The notes: a model not told the origin generated them from the sequence alone. Counted from the stretch's first letter, positions 29,831 through 41,240 are shown. The stretch is 64,000 bases of DNA from Asterias rubens (GCF_902459465.1 NC_047068.1:620001-684000); one strand, 5' to 3'. A program made the numbers and translations.

Positions 29831-29954
29831 TAGTCTTGGTGCAAGACGTTTCTCGTTTCCTTTTCACGCACACCGCGGCCAATTCACCGACAGCGCGCGC
29901 GCGGACTCACCTGACTTTAGTTCACTCACCGCCCCGGAGAAACGTCTTGGTCCG
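29831..29954. repeat. GC-rich inverted repeat, left arm
   Basis: Pairs with 30649-30772 in opposite orientation. Each arm has its own inverted ends (AAGACGTTTCTC... and GAGAAACGTCTT) and a CCGCGGCCAATTCACC core with a CCAAT box. It may be a fold-back element or a duplicated promoter. Confidence 0.75.
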
Positions 29955-30648
29955 TTTGCTGATCGCTCGGGAAATTCCGAGCACATTCCAATCATGCCGC
30001 GCTGCGCTAGGCCTGCATAACTCTGACGTAGCAGGATCAGCATAATTTCCCACAGTCTGGTATCTGTACGTCTTCGATGCAACGCAACCAGAAACAGCCA
30101 GGCTTCCTCGTATGTTAGTTGGTGTGTAGGGCTTGTACATTTACGTTCGTCTTTAAATTTTTGTAAACATGACAACGATTGTGATCAACTGTGCTTTATA
30201 GTTAAGTGCCGATAGCCATGCAGGATATCTTTCTTTTTTTTCGAAATAATGTGCAAATAAACCCATACAAGTTACAAGTTCTCTCATCTGCAAATAAAAC
30301 ACTCGACTCCTCGAGTCTTGCCGATACGGTCAGCAATATTGTTATAGTATTTTTTCATTGACTGACAATTTCTTCCCTCTAACAATCGATCGCAACCGCT
30401 GATCTCTAATTAATAATAACATAAAGATCAGTGATCGCCTTGGTTGCATGCGCAACAAAACGCACATGGTGTGTATTTCCCCGGGTTCCCGTCGTAGCAT
30501 GATGCAGCGAGGCTTTTACTCGACACGTCGGGTGCATGCAAGTTACCAGGCTGGCCCGCTTGTCTGTTTCCAGTTGTGCGCGTGCGTAGTATTTTGTTGA
30601 CCCACACGTTGAATATGTATGTGAGGTCACATAACTCAAACATGCACA

Positions 30649-30772
30649 CGGACCAAGACGTTTCTCCGGGGCGGTGAGTGGACTATAAGTCAGGTGAGTC
30701 GGTGCGCGCGCTGTCGGTGAATTGGCCGCGGTGTGCGTGAAAAGGAAACGAGAAACGTCTTGCACCAAGACT
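30649..30772. repeat. GC-rich inverted repeat, right arm
   Basis: Inverted copy of 29831-29954 (GGACCAAGACGTTTCTCC to GAGAAACGTCTTGCACC). The ~695 bp between the arms are unique-looking and CpG-richer than the surroundings. Confidence 0.75.
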
Positions 30773-30929
30773 ACACGCAAGGCCGGTTTTTGTCGTTGCT
30801 CTCTATTTTTTACAATATCTCCGAAACTATTGATCCGATTTCAAATATTTTTGAAATGTAAGCACGAGGAGAGAATGCTCCTGCCTGCTGTCAAGTCTCA
30901 TTGTTTTGAGTTGTACAAAATGTGAGTTA

Positions 30930-32330
30930 TGATTTAATATATTTCGTTCTTTTTTTTCGGGGCTGTGTGTGTGTGTGTTTTGGTACACGTGAAATCAACT
31001 TGATGGAACTGCCTAGCAGTATGTGGAATAAACATTCTTCGCAGTGACTACAAGTGTTCTGTGAGACTTTGTGTATGACTCTACACTAGAGCCAGTAGTT
31101 GTCTTCATTTTGTTTAAAATATTTTTTTATTACATTTTAGAATTACCATGGTAATTTGCAAAAAATTAACAAAAAAGTGAGAATAATTATTCGCTTTCAA
31201 ATTTTTAGTTTTTTTCCCCCCTTTTTTTCCTCCTAACATTTATAATAAAGCGTCTAAATAAACAGCCATAAGTGAATCACCTGGACGGATGTTTAAATTT
31301 TAATATTAATAATATTGATATTAGGGTTAAAACAAAATTCTCTAAATATATTAGAAAATGATATGAGGCACATGGCGTCTTTGAACCTGTGTATTTTTTT
31401 CCAGAATGCTTAGCAAAATGTCCAGTCATCATAATTTGATCATCCTGAATTGTGAATTGAAATAGTGTTTGATGAAACACTTCCAGTGGGCAATTTTTGT
31501 TATGGCCCCATTTTTTGTACCATTTAAAATTGCCTTAGATACCAAACTTTTTGCATTTACAAGTGCAACTAACCTGTCAAGCCTTACGTGCTTCTAAGTT
31601 TTGGTCAAGGGAGAGGAGACTACCCTCTTTGCTTGGCAAATAAAACCACGAACATTTTATCTAGGGACTGTTTACATCGCGCACAGAGAGGTAAAAGATT
31701 TGCCCTGATGTAAGGGACACCTTGAAAACAGGACATCCTACGATATTATTTAGGTTTACTAAAATGTACATTATAAGGGTAGTTCAGTTAGTTTTCATCT
31801 TGCAGTGGTCATTTAAAAAATGTAGACTCTCCAGCAGTGGAGCCTGTGGTTATATATATTTAATTCAAAAATAGCACGGAACTAAGTAAATCGCAAGGAA
31901 CATTCATATATATTCATCAAATAAAGTCTGTAAAAAATCAACAAAACACCAAACACAGAAATGAGACTGACAGAGGAGGTCAAAAAGTTGACAGGAAAAA
32001 AAGCAAGTATTGTCTGTAATTAATGTTTTTCTTGCTCAGCACTACTGTAATTTCTCTGTATATTGCAGCCTCTCATACCTAAAATCTATCAAAAATCAAA
32101 ACTTTGTCAAGCATCCATATATATTTTTTAAGGTAATTTTTGATGGAATTTCAGACTTACAAATAGTCCATATAGGTAAGAAGACGCCTTAACCAAGGCT
32201 ATGAAATGAAAAATTAAGCACAAAATCGACCGTCAAGCAGCTCCATGAAATTGGGCCCTGGTCCTTGCTTTATGCTTTAACCTTTGCAAATAAAATTTTG
32301 CTTTTTAAGACCCTCTGGCTTTTCCTTCTA
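30930..32330. other. Unannotated AT-rich stretch
   Basis: About 1.4 kb with short homopolymers and a (GT) run near 30967. I see no exon, RNA gene or element with visible ends in it. Confidence 0.55.
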
Positions 32331-32337
32331 TTTAAAG

Positions 32338-32520
32338 ATGAATCACAAGAACCATCTCTGCCCTCACAGGTACCCATTTACCCCTGGGTGGAGAGAAGCA
32401 ATAGTTAAGTGTCTTGCTCAGGGACACAAGTGTCACGACTGGGATTTGAACCCACACTCTGCTGAACAGAATCACCAGAGCTTGAATTCGGAGCTCTTAT
32501 CCGCTCAGCCACGTACACTA
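32338..32520 (-). repeat. S1 SINE fragment, reverse
   Basis: Head and start of the body: TACCCATTTACCCCTGGGTG and TTTGAACCCACACTCTGCTG, on the - strand. The 3' body is missing. Confidence 0.75.
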
Positions 32521-32639
32521 CAATTAACATACATATGGCAGTATTTTTGCAGACATCGTCTTTATAAAAGTATCCTGTATCAAGCTAGAATGGCACTGAT
32601 GAACATGCGCAGTGTTTATTTTTGGTTGACTTTGCAGGG

Positions 32640-32800
32640 CTGTATGCTTCGTTTTTGAAAGGGCAATGGCACCAAGGCATTTTCTTCTTGGTAAAGGGCA
32701 TCCTATGATGAAATTTCAAATTTGTACTGGAGCATTTCAAGGGCACCAAGGCAATTACCTTGGGCACGGAGGCAATCGCCTCCGTTGCCTCCATGAAGTA
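32640..32800 (-). repeat. Dispersed GGTGCC-rich repeat R5, copy 1
   Basis: On the - strand GAGGCAACGGAGGCGATTGC, then GGTGCCCTTGAAATGCTCC and AGTACAAATTTGAAATTTC. Related to copies near 58865-59035 and 60500-60690 (+). Each has an open frame (e.g. AVVPSPKY), but I see no gene context. Confidence 0.6.
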
Positions 32801-32999
32801 TCAGGCCTGACTTTGGGGAGTTTTTGTATACAGGTATTGTTTAAAACTACTAGATATGGAGAAAGTGTTTTGAGAATAACCCCATGGCACCCTCTGAAGA
32901 AACTGACAGACCATTTCACTAAACATTTTATATTTTGTTTGTATTTAGGTTACAGCTACAGATGTCTCTGGACAGATAAAGTCAACTCCCCCAAAGTAG

Positions 33000-33060
33000 A
33001 TGCTTGATGATGCACATGAAGTCCTGCGTGAAGATTCAAAGATGTCTTCTCAGTCAATAG
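33000..33060 (+). CDS. Gene X exon 1
   Basis: Begins with ATG after TAG at 32997-32999 and ends SSQSI plus G at donor gtaaat. The exon may extend upstream to 32949 (acceptor tttag), where VTATDVSGQIKSTPPK and the TAG would be read in the same frame. Confidence 0.5.
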
Positions 33061-36000
33061 GTAAATTTATTAAGAGAAACCATTTGTTTGAGATGCCCGA
33101 AGATGGATATTGTAGTTTTATCTGCTTTAAGAAAAAAAACTTAAATTTTAAAAACGTTTTCCATAATCAAAAGGTAATGGTGGAAAATGTTTGTGAGACA
33201 TGGTACAGATTTCTGCAGTGGTCAGTGATTTGCTGGCAATGTTTTAAATGCAACTGAACCGTAAAATAAAAACTTTTGGCAAAAAAAACGCACCAAAGCT
33301 CTGTGTGTGTGATCACTGAGAGCCATGCTGCGTTCGACCTACATACATTTGTGACTGATGTCGTTCTCATTTCTGTATACAGGCTTAGCAGCAAATTTTT
33401 AGGCAACCTTTAAAAGCATCTCTATGAAGTTTGGCCCTGGCCTATCGTCAGCAGGCATGGTTGGAAATCATAACAATGATCACAGACCGGCAGTCCAGAG
33501 CACTTTGGTTAGAGGAACAAGGTACCAATATTTGAGTACAGGAACATTTAGTGGATAACCTGAAATAGTCAGATATGGATGTCTGCTGGGGACCCCCCGC
33601 TGCGTGTGGCGCATGGACCCCCAACAAAGAGGCAAAATAATGGGCCATATCAAACATTGTAGGTACCACATGAAACCAAGTGGAAATTATTATTAACATG
33701 ATACTAAGTAAAAAAATATCAAACGACAGACAAATCTTCCGCTGCAATAGGCCTGCCAGACACCCCTTCCCCAAAATGTTTGTGTACGAACCTGAAGGAT
33801 GAAATTAACAAGTTGTCAAATAAGCTCAAATTTACATGAAACTTTGTCAAACTGTCCCCGGCAGACATCCATATCTGACTATGTCGGGTTATACACTAAA
33901 TGTCCCTGTACTTGAATATTGGTACCTAGTTCCTTTAACCAAAATAATCTGGGCTGCTGGTCTATATTTGTTCATGTCAATGTAATCTGATACACAATAA
34001 TTTCATTAATTTTGGTAATACTGAAACTTTCCACAGTGGCCAAAGATGAGACCACACCCCAACCTCAAGAAGAGACGGACGAACAAGAGGAGTCTCCGAA
34101 CAACACTTCTGAGGAGGTACCAGAAGAAGAAGGTGAGTCATCCTACTTCACAAGTATTTTATTAACCCTCGTACTCTTTGACCCATTCAATATCATCCGT
34201 GTAGTTAGTAAGATGGATAAACTAAGTGAGCCTGCAGTATGGTGTCATGTGGTAAATGCAGAAGATTCTCTCTGAAGATATTTCCCGAGAATTCGGGATC
34301 CTTGCAGTTTTCACACAAATCGATTCGCAAAGTGATTCGCTAAAAACGGATTCGCAGACTCATATCAGATTTCTAGGCCTGGAACGGATCCCTACACATT
34401 GCATATTCAACCCTCCTACTGTCTGCCCATTTTCCTTGTCTCCAGCATGTTGAATGTAATTATAAATTTCTCCCTGATTATTGTACAAAATCTCCCTTAT
34501 TTGCAAGAAGCAAATGTTGGAAGCTCTCACAATGTTGATACGCATTCTTACCTACACTCGAGTGGAACTGTCCCACGTTGGGTCATGTTGCAGGCATGTA
34601 TCAAAAGACCAATGAACAACCTTTTTTTCTTTTCTTTTTTTGCAAGAAAGTCATCCTAAAGACCTTGGGTTCGCAAAAAGTTGTGTCAGACGAGCTGATT
34701 TTCATGCTTCTCCAAAGACAATTGTGGCGAAGTGAATGATCTCTGGTGTAGTTAATAAGATAAACTTCGGGGCACCCTCTTAAGAAACTAACAGACCCTT
34801 TCACAAAACAGTTTATATTTTGTTTGTGTTTAGGTAATAACTTCAGATGTCTCTGGACAGATAAAGTCTACTCCGCCAAAGTAGATGCTTGATGATGCAC
34901 ATGAAGTCCTGCGTGAAGATTCAAAGAGATTCAAAGATGTCTTCTCAGCCAATAGGTAAATTTATTAAGAGAAACCATTTGTTTGAGATGCCCGAAGATG
35001 GATATTGTACAGTTTGATCATACTAAGCTTTGAAGGAACACGTTGCCTTGGATCGGACGAGTTGGTCTTTGAAAAGCATTTGAAACCGTTTGTTATGAAA
35101 TGCAAATGGTCAATATCGATAATTTAAAAGTAGAATATATTGATCCACACAAGTATCAGTATCACTCGAAATTGCACGGTTTTCCTGTTACGTCGCGAAC
35201 TAAACATGGTTTAAAAATTTGTATAGCGTATTAATAGCGTATTTTTGTGGCAAGTAAATAATATGGCAGTCGAGAGGACGCATCGTGCTTGCGGAATACC
35301 TGTCTAAGGAATGCTACAAAAATATCTTGAAAATGAGGATGCACAACACATTGTTACAATTAAAGAATTGTTACATGTTCAGTCTACGCTGCAGGCTAAA
35401 GCCTTTAAACGTTCGTAGTGCTGGCCCAAAATCCGGACAAGTTTCCCAATGGCCCAAAATCTGGAGAACGGTTTTCAGCCTTTTTTTTCCATAACCCACT
35501 CACAGGCCCAAGATGTGCGCTAGTTTTTCGTTATGTGTTATCATATAAGAAGTCTATTAGAGTGCACATAATGGCCAGCCCTTTTACTTGATAAAATTGT
35601 CCTACTTCCAAGGACCAAATATCATGTGAAGTCAAGATAGTTGGCTGTGCAAAATTCCTGGATGAAATCAGTCCCCGCCTTAATGATTGAAATTGTTAAT
35701 AAAATGTTAAATTTCTTACTCATTACTTTTTGTCATCCTCTAGAGATCAAGTAATCCAGATGTAGAGTGTGAGATCTTTGTTCATAGAGGCTGACCATTA
35801 GTCGGCGGAGATATAAGCACATCTGTGAAGGATGGAGCATTTGGACAACTTTACCAACTTTAAAGGGTAAATACCAGAGTTATCCCTGATGCAAATTTAA
35901 CATCGTTTATATATCGTTGTGGTACCTGCTGCCAAAACATAGGATGCACTGCAGTTTAAAGCATTCGTAGTGCTTGCCCAAAATCTGATGGCCCAAAATC

Positions 36001-37524
36001 CGGACAACAGTTTCCCGCCTTCTTTTCCCCATAACCCACTCACACGCCTGAGATGTGCGCTAGTTTTCATTATTTTGATTTGATTTTTTATTTTATTTGA
36101 TGCTTTGATGTTTGGGATTTGCATTGATGGTCTTATGGTATTAAAGACAACTTGTTTAACCTTTTTTCTTCATTTATTCTTTTATCTACACAGCCCCTCA
36201 TTCGATGTTGGCAACAATCTACTGTGGCAAGTCAATCAACTGTGAAGGTAGGATACATTTTTCTATATCAAAAAGGCTTAAAGGCACTGGACACTTTTAG
36301 TAATCACTGTTAGCACAAAAACTTCCTTCGATTAATGGGGAGCTGTTGATAGTATAAAACATTGTGAGAAACAGCTCCCTCTGAAATAACGTAGTTTTTG
36401 AGAAAGAAGCAATTTTCCACTAAAATATTTGAATTTTATTTTGAGACCTCAGAGTTTTATTTTGAGGTTTTGAAATCAAGCATCTGAAAGCTCACAACTA
36501 TATGTGACAAGGGTGTTATTATCTCGCAATTTCGACAAGTTAAAATTTCACAGATTTGTTATTTTGTGCATGTGCATATTGTGAGATACACCAAGTGTCT
36601 TTGACAATTACCAAAGATCTCCAGTGCCTCTAATCTTATAAACAATTCGAGGAATGTGTCAGATCTTCAGTCGATCAGCTGATTTCCTTCTTTTTGGTTT
36701 CTCGGATGTGCCATTGAAAGTTGCAAAACAAAACTCATCACCAGCTAAAATGCAGTTGCTTGCCTTTATGTACCTCGTTGAGTTGCTTACAAAAACTATG
36801 TAGGCATAACTTTCAAGGAGCAAGGAGAGACTTACTAAGAGAACATGACCCAGAAATATGTTTGAGCATTAGTCGTGGTTATAAAGGGACACAGTGCCTT
36901 AGATCGGGCGAGCTGGTCTGTGAAAAGTGTTTGTTGTGAAATGCATGGTTAAAAGATGTTTTAGTTGTAGAATATAAGGATCTACACAAATATGCCCCGA
37001 AATTGCTCAGTTTTTTCCTTATCATCTCAAACAGGGCACACCAATTTGTGGAGTAAAATTTTTGACACCACAAAATGGAAGAACGTATTGGTTCACTAAG
37101 TAAGAAAAAAAAACACGCGATTTCAAGGCATGTTTGTATGTTGTTTTGGGTTTTTTTTTTGGGGGGGGGGTTAATAAGAATACGAAGATAAACCCATTTG
37201 CACACCTCAAACATTCTATCACATTCTTGAAATTGAGCAGCTCATTACCTGTTGAATGTTTCACATGCTACTTCTGGAAATTCTTGATTGAAAACGATTG
37301 GATTGAAATGGATAAACTTTTCTAAATTCCAATGATGTACCTAATACTTTGACCAAAATATATTCAGATGTTTGTTGTAGTGACCCAGTTAAAGGTTTAG
37401 TATTAATTCTCTTTTCTTTCTTTCATCCTCTACAGATCAACTAATCGAGACAGAGAGTGTCGGATCTCCATTCGTGTTCCAGCCCATCACCAGTGGACAT
37501 GCCTTTTTATCAGCAGTAGTTTAG
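33000..37524 (+). CDS. Gene X: unrecognised small acidic protein, 4 exons, 99 aa
   Basis: Predicted join: 33000-33060, 34037-34132, 36194-36247, 37436-37524. It totals 300 nt including TAG. Every internal junction is phase 1 with proper GT-AG sites, which is unlikely by chance. The product starts MLDDAHEVLREDSKMSSQSI, has an acidic disordered stretch (EETDEQEESPNNTSEEVPEE), then HSMLATIYCGKSINCEDQ, and ends ESVGSPFVFQPITSGHAFLS plus AVV. No signal peptide or membrane segment. I do not recognise the family. An in-frame TAG immediately precedes the ATG at 33000; a second ATG at 33042 (MSSQSI) is possible. A 5' UTR probably begins at the acceptor at 32948 or in an upstream exon. Parts of the gene are duplicated inside it (34834-34955, 35746-35800). 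Confidence 0.55.
33488..33965. mobile_element. Fold-back element with ~105-bp arms
   Basis: Arms 33490-33595 and 33855-33965 are inverted (GGTACCAATATTTGAGTACA against TGTACTTGAATATTGGTACC, with GATATGGATGTCTGC against GCAGACATCCATATC). No ORF. In gene X intron 1. Confidence 0.82.
34037..34132 (+). CDS. Gene X exon 2
   Basis: Acceptor ccacag, donor gtgagt, phase 1 to 1. Encodes AKDETTPQPQEETDEQEESP and NNTSEEVPEEE. Strong acidic and Pro/Thr bias, open only in this frame. Confidence 0.65.
34834..34955 (+). pseudogene. Second copy of gene X exon 1
   Basis: Copy of 32949-33060 with the acceptor (tttag) and donor (gtaaat) kept. A 10-bp tandem duplication (AGATTCAAAG twice) breaks the MLDDAHEV frame, although ATG TCT TCT CAG still reaches the donor in phase 1. 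Upstream VSGQIKSTPPK and its TAG are preserved, with some silent differences. The homology extends through the flanks (about 34745-35005 against 32855-33110). Confidence 0.7.
35029..35215. mobile_element. F2 fold-back element, single arm (copy d)
   Basis: Left arm only: GAAGGAACACGTTGCCTTGG to GTCGCGAACTAAACATGG. The inverted right arm is missing. Confidence 0.75.
35746..35800 (+). pseudogene. Degenerate copy of gene X exon 4
   Basis: TCATCCTCTAG then AGATCAAGTAATCCAGA and GAGTGTGAGATCTTTGTTC align with the acceptor and start of exon 4 (TCATCCTCTACAGATCAACT...). The frame is disrupted by substitutions and small indels. A ~150-bp upstream segment (35390-35540) is likewise duplicated at 35940-36090. 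Confidence 0.6.
36194..36247 (+). CDS. Gene X exon 3
   Basis: Acceptor cacag, donor gtagga, phase 1 to 1. Encodes PHSMLATIYCGKSINCE with two Cys. M1 copy 12 starts ~30 bp downstream. Confidence 0.55.
36278..36632 (+). mobile_element. M1 TIR element, copy 12
   Basis: Diverged M1, + orientation, in gene X intron 3. Confidence 0.8.
36882..37130. mobile_element. F2 fold-back element, degenerate copy e
   Basis: Left arm AAAGGGACACAGTGCCTTAG..., inner hairpin remnants (GGAGTAAAATTTTTGACACC). The right arm decays into unique sequence. Confidence 0.6.
37436..37524 (+). CDS. Gene X exon 4 (stop codon)
   Basis: Acceptor ctacag with a good pyrimidine tract. Encodes DQLIETESVGSPFVFQPITS, GHAFLSAVV and TAG. 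The 51-bp satellite starts ~135 bp downstream. Confidence 0.6.
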
Positions 37525-37660
37525 TGTTTGTAGCTTTGAATTTATAACTACTTGTATCTGGGATGGATCTAAAGGTTTAGTCTAATATCACCAAGATAAT
37601 GAAGGCTTTTCTTGAAAGAGCATCAGTGTCTGCAAGATTGAAATGTGCACATTCTGAGTG

Positions 37661-38455
37661 TGGTAAATCATTCATACTTTCCTTGTGTGGTGATCTACCT
37701 ATATTTACCCATGGTGAATCATTCATACTTTCCTTGTGTGGTGATCTACCTATATTTACCCATGGTGAATCTTTCATACTTTCCTTGTGTGGTGATCTAC
37801 CTATATTTACCCATGGTGAATCAATCATACTTTCCTTGTGTGGTGATCTACCTAATTTAACCCATGGTGAATCAATCATACTTTCCTTGTGTGGTGATCT
37901 ACCTATATTTATCCATGGTGAATCAATCATACTTTCCTTGTGTGGTGATCTACCTATATTTACCCATGGTGAATCTTTCATACTTTCCTTGTGTGGTGAT
38001 CTACCTATATTTACCCATGGTGAATCAATCATACTTTCCTTGTGTGGTGATCTACCTAATTTAACCCATGGTGAGTCATTCATACTTTCCTTGTGTGGTG
38101 ATCTACCTATATTTACCCATGGTGAATCAATCATACTTTCCTTGTGTGGTGATCTGCCTAATTTAACCCATGGTGAATCATTCATACTTTCCTTGTGTGG
38201 TGATCTACCTATATTTACCCATGGTGAATCATTCATACTTTCCTTGTGTGGTGATCTACATATATTTACCCATGGTGAATCATTCATACTTTCCTTGTGT
38301 GGTGATCTACCTATATTTACCCATGGTGAATCATTCATACTTTACTTGTGTGGTGATCTACCTATATTTACCCATGGTGAATCATTCATACTTTCCTTGT
38401 GTGGCGATCTACCTATATTTACCCATGGTGAATCATTCATACTTTCCTTGTGTGG
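37661..38455 (+). repeat. 51-bp tandem array (about 15.6 units)
   Basis: Unit includes CATACTTTCCTTGTGTGGTG, ATCTACCTATATTTACCC and ATGGTGAATCATT. Because 51 is divisible by 3, several frames stay open: SFILSLCGDLPIFTHGE on + and MNDSPWVNIGRSPHKES on -. Two unit variants (ATATTTACCC and AATTTAACCC) alternate in part of the array. It sits right after gene X. The open frames are a by-product of the period. Confidence 0.92.
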
Positions 38456-38754
38456 TGAACCATTCAAATCAAAATTCCAAATTGATATGCCAAAGGCTTA
38501 GTTGTATGTAGTTATGTTTCACTCACTATTCATTTAGGCCATTCAATTTAGGTGTGCTGATGTCATGGAGTTGACAAACTTGGTTGCCATATAGTGGAGC
38601 CGGCATGGGAATTTTCCCCCCCTTTTTTCCCCTTATGGGTTTTAGGGGGGTTTTCGCCCATCTCATACATCAGCAACTAGCAGCCAGGCAACTTTTCAGA
38701 TGGTCATCTGATTTTATGGTTTTGGTTTTCTCAGCCATTGAAAATTAAAAAACA

Positions 38755-38975
38755 CAGTAATAAATCTTGCTGTGCCCATTTCTGGAAACGTCACATCTTT
38801 TGCAAAAATTCAGAGTTGCATGTCTGAAATAGGTGACACTTTGGTGTCAAAGACAAATAAAACACAGTACAAAATCTTGCTGTGCCTGTTTCTGGAAAAA
38901 ATAGTTTTTCTTTTGTTTTTGGTCAAAATACAGAGTCGCATGTCTGAAATAGGTGACACTTTAGTGTCTAAATAG
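38755..38975 (+). repeat. Tandem duplication, ~115 bp, two copies
   Basis: CAGAGTTGCATGTCTGAAAT and AGGTGACACTTTGGTGTC recur about 115-120 bp later, with a short unrelated insert (TTTTTCTTTTGTTTTTGG) in the second copy. Confidence 0.75.
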
Positions 38976-39069
38976 GTTCATTAGGTGTCAAAGAAAATTT
39001 GACACAACATTTAAGGTGTATTTAATTAAAACTGTTGTAGATGACTAAATATTTCATTACTAAATTACC

Positions 39070-39960
39070 CATACTTACCCTGGTTTTGCGTATATTCGCT
39101 ACACTTTCACCTGTGTTTTGAATTTCCTCTGTTTTGCATATTCTCTACACTTTCACCTGTGTTTTGAATTTCCTCTGTTTTGCATATTCTCTACACTTTC
39201 ACCTGTGTTTTGAATAACCCATACTTCCCCTGGTGTTGCGTATTCTCTACACTTTCACCTTGGTTTGAATTACCCATACTTCCCCTGGTGTTGCTTATTC
39301 ACTGCACTTTCACCTGTGTTTTGATTTTTTTGAATTACCCATATTTCCCCTTGTGTTGCGTATTCTCTACACTTTCACATGTGTGGAGAATTACCAATAC
39401 TTTCCGTGGTGTTGCATATTCTCTACACTTTCACCTGTGTTTTGAATTGGGCATACTTCCCCTGGTGTTGCTCATTCTCTACCTTTTCACATGTGTGGAG
39501 AATTACCAATACTTTAACTGGTGTTGCGTATTCTCTACACTTTCACCTGTGTTTTGAATTACCCATACTTCCCCAGTTGTTGCTTATTCTCTGCACTTTC
39601 GCATGTGTTTTGAATTACCCATAATTCCCCTGGTATTGCGTATTCTCTACACTTTTACATGCGTTTTGAATTACCCATACTTCCCTTGGTATTGCGTATT
39701 CTCTACACTTTCACCTGTGTTTTGAATCGCCCATACTTCCCCTGGTGTTGCTTATTCTCTACACTTTCACATGTGTGGAGAATAACCCTTACTTTCAGTT
39801 CACTGGTGTTGTGTTTTCTCTATACACTATCACCTGTGATTTGAATCGCCCATAATTCCCCTGGTGGTGCGTATTCTCTCCCCTTCACTTATGTTGTGAT
39901 TTACTCATAAAGCCCTTGTGTGGTGATCTACTCATACTTCTTTTGTGTGCTGATCTACCC
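39070..39960 (+). repeat. Degenerate ~56-60-bp tandem array
   Basis: Diverged units with GCGTATTCTCTACACTTTCA and CCTGTGTTTTGAATTACCCA, the same family as 42061-43420, but with many indels. Sections reading TGTGTGGAGAATTACCAATA alternate. Open frames here come from the repeat. Confidence 0.85.
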
Positions 39961-40370
39961 ATACTGAAATAGTTACCCCTTTCACGTCTATAAAGGGCAT
40001 TAATTGGGTGTCCAGGCTTATGACAATTAATATATGATACATTGTAGGTATTTAATTTAGTTAGTTTTGTACATTAGTCTATGTCCCAGGGGTGTGCCAA
40101 TAATCTTGTCTGGTGATCTACCCATTCTTTACTCTGTGATTAATGACCCTTTCCCTTGAGTGGTGAATTGCTTACACTTTTCCTTGTGTGGTGATCAGCC
40201 TATTCCTTACACTGTGGTAAATGACACTTCTCCTTGTGTTGTGAATTACTCACACTTGGTCCCTTGTGTGGTGAAATGTACATACTACCCTCTGTATGGT
40301 GAAATAACCACTTTGACTTCAGCTTAGATTTATCCACACTTCTCCCTGTGTGGTGAATAACTCAACTTCC
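39960..40370 (+). repeat. Highly degenerate tandem repeat, TGTGTGGTGA type
   Basis: Loose recurrences of CTTGTGTGGTGAATTACT and CATACTTC. These look like an ancestral form of both the 51- and 56-bp arrays. Confidence 0.6.
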
Positions 40371-40479
40371 CCTTTTGTCCCAAGATCCATCCCTTATCTG
40401 CACTAAAGATGTATGATTCAGATTTCAATTAATTCATCAATGAAAAACTAACAAAAATTCCTCATCAAACCAAAGGAAA

Positions 40480-40835
40480 ATCTTCCCTTGCAGATAATCA
40501 GGGCACTTTGATTGTCTTCTTGGGAAACAGTTTTACCAGTCAGAGAGCACTCTGATTGAAACTGTTCAGAGAAATGTCAAACAAATTTTTCTTCTGATTT
40601 TTTGGATGAATATAATTTGTACCTTCCCTTGCGGATAATCAGGGCACTCTGATTGTCTTCTTGGGACAGTTTTACCAGTCAGAAAGCACCCTGGTTTAAA
40701 TTGTTCAAAGAAATTTTGGTGGTACTTTTGGATGAATATAATAGACACCTTCCCTTGCGGATAATCAGGGCACTCTGATTGTCTTCTTGGGAAACAGTTT
40801 TACCAGTCAGAGAGCACTCTGATTGAGACACTTTT
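40480..40835 (+). repeat. ~125-bp tandem repeat, three copies
   Basis: CTTCCCTTGCGGATAATCAG, GGCACTCTGATTGTCTTC and ACAGTTTTACCAGTCAGA recur three times (from ~40485, ~40622, ~40748). Confidence 0.85.
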
Positions 40836-41034
40836 TTGAAATTGTAGATGCTAAGAATTGAAGAGAACATCCTAACCACCCTGTCTGAATCATATGTCTT
40901 TGGGTAGATAGTTTAATGTAATTAGTTTAAAAGTAATTAGTTTAAATGTAAGAGTTGCTCCTACTAAAGAATGAGACCATGAAAAAGAGTTTTTTTAGAT
41001 AAAATAATGACTTTTCTTGCAAGCAAATTCATTA

Positions 41035-41240
41035 TTTCAGAAATTGGGCAAACATAAAAACACAATTATAGAAATCTCAGTATCTTGCAGAGATATGGGC
41101 CTTTCTATCAAAAAAAGGACTGACAAAACTCTCCTTTTTTATACATTTAAATCTCTTTTTTTAAATCAGAATTTTGTCTGAATTTGTCAGAAATTGAGCA
41201 AAATTATAGAAATCTCAGTATCTTGCAGAGATATGGAAAT
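41035..41240 (+). repeat. Imperfect tandem duplication, ~120 bp
   Basis: ATTATAGAAATCTCAGTATC and TTGCAGAGATATGG appear at ~41065 and ~41205, each preceded by CAGAAATTGGGCAAA-like DNA. Confidence 0.7.

Noticed and set aside
37599..38501. 300-codon open frame with CGDLPIFTHGE repeats resembling zinc-finger linkers (HTGE)
   Set aside because: No paired Cys/His spacing of a C2H2 finger. The opposite strand is equally open, so the frame follows from the 51-bp period.
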